This document shows, in pieces, positions 34,527-40,007 of a stretch of DNA of 40,007 nucleotides. The DNA is taken from contig JAMXLI010000010.1 in assembly GCA_024281115.1 (NCBI GenBank), positions 1-40,007 of the forward strand. Reading direction: 5' to 3'. The position numbers and the translations under genes were made by a program. Under the pieces are notes generated by a model. It was not told where the DNA came from. It did no database searches and saw only the letters and a list, made by a program, of their open reading frames with translations. The stretch's first letter is position 1; each line of letters begins with the position of its first letter. Origin of the DNA: Terriglobales bacterium (lineage in GTDB: Bacteria > Acidobacteriota > Terriglobia > Terriglobales > Acidobacteriaceae).

Positions 34527-35192
34527 TTACAGCCGTGTTTCAAGAACATCAATTTTTGGTGAAGCCGGAGAACGCGGCCGGGAAACGAATGGGTTGCCGG
34601 TCAGGAAATAGCGCAATGGCTGCTCCGCCGCCTTCGTAATGCCGATTCGTGGGCTGGCAGCGATTTCCCCGCAGCGGAAGCCGTCGTCCGCAATCCACAG
34701 GCCGGATGCGGGATCGGTTAAATGGATACCATTGTCGCGCTGTCGAGTAATTTCCAGCGCCTCGGCCGGGCGGCCGGGGCCGCTGCACACCAGCTTCAAG
34801 CGGGATTCGCGCGGATCCATGCCGCGCGCGCGCAGCATGGCGGAAATCCCCAGCACCGGCTGAAGAGCGCGAAACAGAACGCATCCAGCTTGCCCGGGTG
34901 GCTGGCAGGAAACGTTCAAGCAATAGTGATTGCCATAGATGAAGTAGACGTAAGCGCGACCGGGCGGGCCGAACAAAACCCGGTTGCGGTCCGTGGGCCC
35001 GGAAAAAGCATGCGCGGCCGCGTCCTCCACACCCAGGTAAGCTTCGACCTCGACAATCCTTCCAGCACGCAGGCGCACGCCCCGACCGCGCACCAGCAGC
35101 TTGCCCAATAGGTCCATGGCGACCCGGCGGGGATCTCGATCGAAAAACTTCAGCTCAACCGGCCGCCAAAGCTGAGGATTTGGCTTCACCAT
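34527..35192 (-). CDS. DNA-3-methyladenine glycosylase (AAG/MPG family)
   Basis: A 221-residue (225 from the GTG at 35204) alkyladenine glycosylase that excises 3-methyladenine, hypoxanthine and similar bases. Seen: DLLGKLLVR, IVEVEAYLGVEDAAAHAFSG with the catalytic Glu in EVEAYLG, GPTDRN, the intercalating YVYFIYGNHYCLNV block, LVCSGPGRPAEAL and RIGITKAAEQPLRYF. It is complete and normal in length. ATG 35192 is chosen over GTG 35204 as the better start; neither has a strong Shine-Dalgarno. Confidence 0.93.
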   Translation of the reverse strand: MVKPNPQLWRPVELKFFDRDPRRVAMDLLGKLLVRGRGVRLRAGRIVEVEAYLGVEDAAAHAFSGPTDRNRVLFGPPGRAYVYFIYGNHYCLNVSCQPPGQAGCVLFRALQPVLGISAMLRARGMDPRESRLKLVCSGPGRPAEALEITRQRDNGIHLTDPASGLWIADDGFRCGEIAASPRIGITKAAEQPLRYFLTGNPFVSRPRSPASPKIDVLETRL

Positions 35193-35257
35193 GGGGAACT
35201 GCACGCTTCAAAGATGCCGGCCAGGGATTGCACGCCCCCCCCCGCAATTTCCCTCTG

Positions 35258-35719
35258 CTACTTCTTCGCGGTGAGCGCCGCCAGCACTTCCTCCGCGTGT
35301 CCTTCCGCCTTGACCTTGGGAAAAATACGGGCAATCCGGCCATCGGCGCCTATCACGAACGTAGTGCGCTCGATACCCATAACTTTTCGGCCGTACATGT
35401 TCTTTTCCTTGATCACATCGAAAGCCGCGGCCACCTTCTTGTCCTCGTCGGAAAGCAGGGTGTAAGGCAACCCGTACTTTTCTTCGAACTTCTTCTGCTT
35501 GTCGGGAGGGTCAGCGGAAATACCCAGGACCACGGCCCCCGTTTTCTGCAGTCGCTTGTATGCGTCGCGGAACCCGCACGCCTCAATGGTTCAACCGGGG
35601 GTGTCCGCTTTAGGATAGAAGAAGAGGACCACGGTTTTGCCGCGGAACTCCTTCAGGGAGACTGGGTTTCCTTCCTGGTCCGGCAGGGTGAAGTCGGGCG
35701 CTTTCTCGTTCACGTCCAT
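35258..35719 (-). CDS. Selenocysteine peroxiredoxin (BCP/PrxQ-type), in-frame TGA as Sec43
   Basis: A 153-residue BCP/PrxQ peroxiredoxin that should reduce hydrogen peroxide and organic peroxides. From ATG 35719 it reads MDVNEKAPDFTLPDQ, LKEFRGKTVVLFFYPKADTPG, then TGA (35593-35591) at codon 43, then TIEACGFRDAYK and LGISADPPDKQKKFEEKYGLPYTLLS to the stop at 35258. The family normally has the peroxidatic Cys exactly at codon 43 (PGCT) and a resolving Cys five residues later; here Cys48 is kept. Frame and similarity are intact on both sides, so selenocysteine is the simplest reading. A hairpin with a GUU loop starts nine nt after the TGA. Selenocysteine peroxiredoxins are known in other bacteria. 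Automatic tools would report two fragments (35591-35719 and 35258-35533). A TGC-to-TGA error or pseudogene is the alternative. GGAG lies about 11 nt upstream of the ATG. Confidence 0.85.
35562..35581 (-). promoter_or_regulatory. Candidate bacterial SECIS hairpin
   Basis: On the minus strand GCGT (35581-35578) pairs with ACGC (35565-35562), and GCGG (35577-35574) pairs with CCGC (35570-35567), with one bulged G at 35566 and a GUU apical loop (35573-35571). The TGA ends at 35591, so 17 nt separate it from the loop, close to E. coli fdhF. A loop with G in the first positions fits the bacterial SECIS consensus. Confidence 0.65.
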
Positions 35720-35743
35720 GAGTGAATTTTCTCCGTCAGAACC

Positions 35744-35773
35744 TTTATACCGAAGCAGGATGGCCTGCGTCAC
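35744..35773 (-). promoter_or_regulatory. Candidate promoter of the peroxiredoxin gene
   Basis: On the minus strand GTGACG (35773-35768) and TATAAA (35749-35744) are 18 nt apart, with the ribosome-binding GGAG and ATG following within about 30 nt. It overlaps the first codons of the divergent exported-protein gene. Confidence 0.35.
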
Positions 35774-37055
35774 GGGTGTGGCGTTGGTTGTGGCTCTTGC
35801 ATGGGGCGCCGCCGCCCAGAAGCAGAGCTCCGGGCCGCGCGCGCTGGCCGTGGTGCAGGCGGGCACGAATGGCATGGGGCGCCTGCTTCCAATAGCCATT
35901 CAGGTTGAAGGACGCTTCTACGATGCGGGTATTTACCGCGCCAGTCCGGTGCCCATGGCGCTCGAGCCGGGCACGGTGTATGAAATAACCCAGGCGGGCG
36001 AGTCGCTCGGGCTCTTTACCATCCGCATTCCGGCGGAAACCGCCAATGGCGCCTGGTCGGCCACGGGAAAATACGAGGACAAGCACGCGCTCGAGGCCGC
36101 GAAGGCAAAAGGCCCATCGATGACTGTAACGCCGCAAGGCACAAAGGCCGATGCGGAAGACCGGCCTGTGCTGCGGAAGAATCCGCGGAAGGACACCAAC
36201 ATCACCGCGCCGCCGAGCACCCCTGGGGCGACGGCGCCCAACACGGCGCCGCCACCAACTGCCACTTCGGGAAACAACCCGCCCCCTCCGCCGGGGAGCA
36301 CGGATACAGGCGCGGGCGGTCCGCACGCCGGGAGGAGTGGGCCACCCGCCGATGTGGAAGCCCAGGCGCCGGATCGCCCTATCCTGCACCGCGGCAAGCC
36401 CGAAACCGAGCACCCCGAAAGCGCCAAGTCATCCGCAGCAGAGGGCGTCAGCCCGGGGCCTCGGTCCGGATACAAGCCAAAGGTCACACCAGCCCGCCTG
36501 CTGCCGGCAGTGTCGGACGCGGACGGACCCGAGCCGCGCCCCTACTACTTTGTGCCCCATCCCGGCGAAGCAGCCGAGCTGCAAAATAAAGTGACGCAGA
36601 TGGCGCAAGAAGAGGTCGCCAGGTACGAGCGTGCCCGTCGGCCTTCGTTTGGGTCGGCGCAGATCACGCCGCAAGACTTCCGCATCTTCGACCTGGATTC
36701 AAGCAACCAGCCAGTGTTCGTGCTCACGGCAACAGCCCGGATAACCGAGCGGAATCCAGGCAGGCGCTCCGTGGGCAGCCGGGAGGCCGCCTCGACACCG
36801 TCCGAAGCGTTCCTGACCGTGGTGGCGCACGAGGACGTGTACGGCGAGCTGCAACCCATGTTTGCGTCTGTGACCGATCCCCAGCACCTGGACGAGTTCC
36901 CTCGCCTGCAACTGGTAGACGCGGTGGACGCGGACGGTGACGGGCGCGGCGAGCTGCTGTTCCAGGAGATCGGCGCCGGCGGCTCTGGCTGGGTCATCTA
37001 CAAGCCCGGGCCCGACAAGCTGGCCACCCTCTACGATAGTTTCAGCGGGCACTAG
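35760..37055 (+). CDS. Exported proline-rich hypothetical protein
   Basis: A 431-residue protein starting at ATG 35760, the Met that opens a signal peptide (MACVTGVALVVALAWGAAAQ); the frame is open further up only because it runs antisense to the peroxiredoxin. After a beta-rich domain (about 30-115) comes a Pro/Thr/Gly-rich linker (about 140-250), then a second domain (about 265-431) with EEVARYERARRPSFG, FVLTATARITE and DADGDGRGELLFQE, a calcium-loop or FG-GAP-like pattern. Likely periplasmic or outer-membrane associated. Function unknown; I recall similar proteins only from acidobacteria. Confidence 0.75.
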   Translation: MACVTGVALVVALAWGAAAQKQSSGPRALAVVQAGTNGMGRLLPIAIQVEGRFYDAGIYRASPVPMALEPGTVYEITQAGESLGLFTIRIPAETANGAWSATGKYEDKHALEAAKAKGPSMTVTPQGTKADAEDRPVLRKNPRKDTNITAPPSTPGATAPNTAPPPTATSGNNPPPPPGSTDTGAGGPHAGRSGPPADVEAQAPDRPILHRGKPETEHPESAKSSAAEGVSPGPRSGYKPKVTPARLLPAVSDADGPEPRPYYFVPHPGEAAELQNKVTQMAQEEVARYERARRPSFGSAQITPQDFRIFDLDSSNQPVFVLTATARITERNPGRRSVGSREAASTPSEAFLTVVAHEDVYGELQPMFASVTDPQHLDEFPRLQLVDAVDADGDGRGELLFQEIGAGGSGWVIYKPGPDKLATLYDSFSGH

Positions 37056-37143
37056 GGCCCGGTTTTCCTCCAGCGCGGCGATGGGGCCCGGGGAGTACAA
37101 TGGCGCCCGCTTACGGCGCCCCATTTCCGTCGCGAAAAAAATC

Positions 37144-38067
37144 ATGCGTGCAAGCATCCCACTGTTGATCGCCATCCTGGCTGGTTTAGCCGTTGCACAG
37201 CAGCCGGACTTTACCAAGGTCGAGTTGAAGGTCACGCACGTTGCCGGAACGGTGTACATGCTGGAGGCCGCTGATGCGGGCAACATCGCCGCGTCCGTCG
37301 GCGACGATGGGATCGTCATCGTGGACGACCAGTACGCTCCGCTGGCGGAAAAGATCCGCGGCGCCTTGCGCAGCGTCTCCGACAAGCCGGTGCGCTTCAT
37401 CATCAACACCCACTGGCATGGCGATCACACCGGCGGGAACGTGCCGTTCAGCACAACCTCCACCATCATCGCGCAGGAGAACGTGCGGCGGCGCCTGGAG
37501 ACGGGCGGTGTGGGAGGCAACGGCGGGTCGGTGCACTTCGAGACGCCGGCTGCGCCGAGGAGCGCCCTACCCATCATCACCTTCGAGCACGACGTCAGCG
37601 TGCATTTGAACGGTGAAGACGTGCGGGCGCTGCACTTCCCGCACGGCCACACCGATGGCGACAGCATCATCTTTTTCCCCAAGTCCGGGGTGGTGCACAT
37701 GGGCGATGATTTCGTGACCTACGGCTTCCCTTTCATCGACATCGAGAGCGGCGGGAGCGCCCGCGGAATGATCGAAGCCATTGAGAACGTGCTGCCCAAG
37801 CTGCCGCCGGATGTGAAGGTGATTCCCGGGCATGGGCCGGTCTCAAAGCTGGATGACGTGCGCCGGTTCCAGACCATGCTGAAGGAAACGACCGCCGCTG
37901 TGGAGGCCGCGCTGAAGCAGGGCAAGTCGCTGGAGCAGATGAAACAGGCGAAGATCCTGGATCCCTGGAAGAAGTGGTCGGGTAATTTCATCTCCACCGA
38001 CGCGTTCCTCGAGACCCTGTACAACGACCAGACCGGCCGCGCGGGAAAATACATCAAGCACAATTGA
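37144..38067 (+). CDS. Exported MBL-fold metallohydrolase
   Basis: A 307-residue metallo-beta-lactamase-fold protein starting at ATG 37144, with a signal peptide (about 1-19, ending AVAQQ). Seen: the metal motif THWHGDHTGG with His90, His92, Asp94 and His95, then FPHGHTDGDS, HMGDDFV and IPGHGP, giving a full binuclear zinc site. Such periplasmic single-domain relatives are often listed as cyclases or generic MBL hydrolases; the substrate (lactam, glutathione ester or other) cannot be read. It follows the exported Pro-rich gene by 88 nt on the same strand, so they may be cotranscribed. Confidence 0.9.
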   Translation: MRASIPLLIAILAGLAVAQQPDFTKVELKVTHVAGTVYMLEAADAGNIAASVGDDGIVIVDDQYAPLAEKIRGALRSVSDKPVRFIINTHWHGDHTGGNVPFSTTSTIIAQENVRRRLETGGVGGNGGSVHFETPAAPRSALPIITFEHDVSVHLNGEDVRALHFPHGHTDGDSIIFFPKSGVVHMGDDFVTYGFPFIDIESGGSARGMIEAIENVLPKLPPDVKVIPGHGPVSKLDDVRRFQTMLKETTAAVEAALKQGKSLEQMKQAKILDPWKKWSGNFISTDAFLETLYNDQTGRAGKYIKHN

Positions 38068-38093
38068 AGGGTCGCCTCTGACGCTGCGGCAGG

Positions 38094-38696
38094 CTACTTT
38101 TCGGTAATCACCAGTTCGCCGTTCTCTACGCGAACGTCGCCGACAAACTCCGGCAGCTTGAGCTGCTCGCGCTGCTCCGCCAGCTTCTTCTGCAACGCGT
38201 CGTTCACCAGCCACACAGGAACGGTGAGATCGCCAATCTTGAACTCGGTAGGCGCGAAGGTCACGTATCCGTCTTTGCTGCCGAGATGGCCGGCCACGCT
38301 CACGTATACATCCTTGCCGCTGAGCTGGGTGAGAAATTGCCCGCGTAAGACGTCGTTCACAAACGCGAGTTGCGTCTGCTGAACAGAAGGAAGCTGGGTG
38401 GTATCGGCGGCCGGGCGGGCTTCCACGCCCGCGGATGAAGAAGTGGGTAATGGGCTGGGGGCAGAAGCTAGGGCGCTGCTTACTTCTTCCGACGTGAGGC
38501 GGACGGTAGTGCCGCTCTCGCCCTGGCGGCGAGCGTCTTCCAATTGCTGGACCTTGGCGTCGAAGGACTGCTTGTGCGCCGCGCGGTCGGAATCAGCTTC
38601 TGGCCGGCTTAGTGCGTCCGGTTTCCTGAGCGCCAGAAAAACGGCACCCACCAACGCCACCAGCACAACCCAGCGCGCGATGCGGTAGATCTTCAT
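38094..38696 (-). CDS. Membrane-anchored hypothetical protein
   Basis: A 200-residue protein with one N-terminal membrane helix (WVVLVALVGAVFLAL, 9-23), a charged helical segment (about 35-60), a Ser/Ala/Pro-rich linker (75-105) and a C-terminal domain with QLSGKDVYVSVAGHLGSKDGYVTF and a final EFVGDVRVENGELVITEK. The C-terminal domain looks like a LolA/YceI-like or lipid-binding beta fold, but I cannot name it. Probably anchored in the inner membrane facing the periplasm. The ATG at 38696 follows GGAGG inside an inverted repeat. gatB lies upstream on the same strand. Confidence 0.7.
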   Translation of the reverse strand: MKIYRIARWVVLVALVGAVFLALRKPDALSRPEADSDRAAHKQSFDAKVQQLEDARRQGESGTTVRLTSEEVSSALASAPSPLPTSSSAGVEARPAADTTQLPSVQQTQLAFVNDVLRGQFLTQLSGKDVYVSVAGHLGSKDGYVTFAPTEFKIGDLTVPVWLVNDALQKKLAEQREQLKLPEFVGDVRVENGELVITEK

Positions 38697-38709
38697 GGAG
38701 GTTCCTCCA
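38694..38709 (-). promoter_or_regulatory. Inverted repeat over start codon and ribosome-binding site
   Basis: On the minus strand ATGGAGG (38709-38703) and CCTCCAT (38700-38694) flank an AA; the second arm includes the first two bases of the start ATG (38696-38694 region) and the first arm contains the GGAGG Shine-Dalgarno. Pairing would hide both. Confidence 0.45.
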
Positions 38710-38818
38710 TGGAGATAGCGTGAATTCGCCGCGGCAGCAAGCGAACTTGGCGCGGGCGAAGTGCCGGAGGTAATAGCGGCGGAGATTGCGATGCGTGAGG
38801 GAGCCGGCGGGGAAACGG

Positions 38819-40007
38819 TTAAGCAGTGCCCAGTTTCTTGTCGAGCAAGTGGTTGACGATCTGCGGGTTGGCCTGGCCCTTGGAGGCCTTCATCACCTGG
38901 CCGACGAAGAAGCCCTTCACCGTGGTCTTGCCGCTGCGATACTGCTCGAGTTGCCGGGGATTGGCGGCAATGACCTCATCAATGATTTTCTCCAGCGCCG
39001 AGGTGTCGGTGGACTGCTGCGGACGCCCTTCTTCCTCATAAATGGCGGGAAAATCCTTGCCGCGGACGAAGGCAAGGTCATACAACTCCTTCAGCATTTT
39101 GCCGGAGATGGCGCCTGACTCCACCAGGTCGGCGGAAGCGGCAACTCCTTTCATGCTGATGGGCGACTGCTCGATTTCGAGGCCGTAGCTCTTCAGCCGG
39201 CCCATCAGCTCGCTCTGCACCAGGTTGGCCACGCGCTTGGGGTTCCTGGCGGCGCGCGCTGCCTCTTCGAACTGGTCAGCCAACGCCCGGGTCAACGTGA
39301 GCACCCCCGCATCCTGCTCGGTGATGCCATATTCCCCAACCAGTCGCCGGCGGCGGGCTTCCGGCAACTCGGGAAGCCGTTCGCGAATTTTCGCCTGCCA
39401 AGCCGAATCCACTACCAGGGGCAGAAGGTCGGGTTCGGGAAAGTAGCGGTAATCGTGCGCCTGCTCCTTGGAACGCATGCCGTAGGTCTTGCCTTCCGCC
39501 GAGTTGTACAGGCGCGTCTCCTGCGTGATCCGGCCGCCCGACTCGAGCACCCCGATGTGGCGCTCGATCTCGTACTCCAGCGCCTGCCGGATGAAGCGGA
39601 AGGAATTGACGTTTTTGACCTCGGTCTTGGTGCCGAATTTCGTTGCGCCGCGCGGGCGCACGCTCACGTTGGCGTCGCAGCGCAGCGACCCTTCCTCCAT
39701 GTTGCAGTCGCTTACCCCGGTATAAAGGATGATTTCTTTCAAGCGGGTCAGGTACTCGTATGCTTCCTCGGGCGAGGCAATATCGGGCTCGCTGACGATC
39801 TCGATCAGCGGCACCCCGGAGCGGTTCAGGTCAATGGCGGTGTGGTCGGCGGCACCGGCGAAACCATCGTGCAGGCTCTTGCCCGCGTCCTCCTCCAGGT
39901 GCAGGCGGGTGATACCGATCTTCTTCGTTCCGCCCTGGGCCTTGATCTCAATGGCGCCGTGCTCGGCCAGCGGCTTGTCGTACTGCGAAATCTGGTACCC
40001 CTTGGGC
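38819..40007 (-). CDS. gatB: Asp/Glu-tRNA amidotransferase subunit B (5' part outside window)
   Basis: The C-terminal 396 or so residues of GatB; the N-terminus lies beyond the right edge. GatB, in the GatCAB complex, converts Glu-tRNA-Gln and Asp-tRNA-Asn to the amides. Seen: [82 protein letters not shown] (two pieces: [24 protein letters not shown]), [18 protein letters not shown] and the C-terminal YqeY-like tail [17 protein letters not shown]. All normal. Its presence implies an indirect charging route and matches a possibly non-discriminating gltX. Confidence 0.97.
   Translation of the reverse strand, partial: PKGYQISQYDKPLAEHGAIEIKAQGGTKKIGITRLHLEEDAGKSLHDGFAGAADHTAIDLNRSGVPLIEIVSEPDIASPEEAYEYLTRLKEIILYTGVSDCNMEEGSLRCDANVSVRPRGATKFGTKTEVKNVNSFRFIRQALEYEIERHIGVLESGGRITQETRLYNSAEGKTYGMRSKEQAHDYRYFPEPDLLPLVVDSAWQAKIRERLPELPEARRRRLVGEYGITEQDAGVLTLTRALADQFEEAARAARNPKRVANLVQSELMGRLKSYGLEIEQSPISMKGVAASADLVESGAISGKMLKELYDLAFVRGKDFPAIYEEEGRPQQSTDTSALEKIIDEVIAANPRQLEQYRSGKTTVKGFFVGQVMKASKGQANPQIVNHLLDKKLGTA

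Noticed and set aside
35231-35243. Run of nine C residues as a phase-variable tract
   Set aside because: It lies between gene ends and starts, not in a coding start or promoter with clear spacing, and may be a chance homopolymer.
35258-35719. Peroxiredoxin as a pseudogene or as two separate genes
   Set aside because: The TGA falls exactly on the catalytic residue, frame and similarity continue, the resolving Cys is kept, and a SECIS-like hairpin follows. Selenocysteine is the better reading, though a base-call error cannot be excluded from sequence alone.
35637-35759. N-terminal extension of the exported Pro-rich protein
   Set aside because: It overlaps the peroxiredoxin in antisense, while a signal peptide begins cleanly at ATG 35760.

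Overview
This is a GC-rich, gene-dense bacterial chromosome segment. LpxC, an OprB-like porin and several Sec-type signal peptides point to a Gram-negative cell with an outer membrane. The gene style suggests Acidobacteriota, perhaps a Terriglobia-like lineage: a hybrid GGDEF/HD-GYP protein, an orphan multi-PAS kinase, a receiver-like/PilZ protein, a secreted LolA-like protein and small Zn-ribbon proteins among housekeeping genes. That assignment is inference from protein character; no rRNA gene is present to confirm it. I saw no tRNA, rRNA, insertion sequence, prophage, CRISPR array or integration scar, so this reads as core chromosome.

Layout. 1-1204: cut-off PEP mutase/isocitrate lyase-family enzyme, a 63-residue basic protein, and an FlK-like thioesterase. 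1561-6353: translation and RNA modification (mnmG, FmdB-type Zn ribbon, rsmI, gltX). 6431-9926: one large c-di-GMP protein (membrane sensor, GAF repeats, GGDEF, HD-GYP) behind a good sigma70-type promoter. 9948-12686: secreted LolA-like protein and an SDR oxidoreductase, divergent from lpxC. 12816-15879: orphan histidine kinase converging on a receiver-like/PilZ protein. 16030-17806: folK, a Cys-rich Zn-binding-type protein, and an HU-like DNA-binding protein with clear promoter and terminator. 17868-20157: probable RidA-amidohydrolase-DoxX operon. 20470-25497: conserved hypothetical, rsmD, site-2 protease with CBS domains, serA, galU. 25634-30103: mfd and an arginine deiminase/DDAH-fold enzyme. 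30180-34128: DUF427 protein, converging on an aminotransferase-porin-FRG gene string. 34438-35719: DNA-3-methyladenine glycosylase with terminator, and a peroxiredoxin. 35760-40007: a Pro-rich exported protein, exported MBL-fold hydrolase, membrane-anchored hypothetical, and gatB, which runs off the right edge.

Main discovery. The BCP/PrxQ-type peroxiredoxin at 35258-35719 (minus strand) is interrupted by one in-frame TGA exactly where the family has its peroxidatic cysteine (PG-Cys-T becomes PG-TGA-T). The frame is intact on both sides, the resolving cysteine is kept five residues later, and a hairpin with a GUU loop lies 17 nt after the TGA, as expected for a bacterial SECIS element. I read it as a selenocysteine peroxiredoxin (Sec43) that automatic annotation would split or call a pseudogene. 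Secondary observations include inverted repeats over several translation starts, a run of extended -10 promoters, a terminator-like hairpin in the SDR/lpxC divergent region, a TTG and possibly leaderless start for lpxC, and a RidA homologue without the catalytic arginine.
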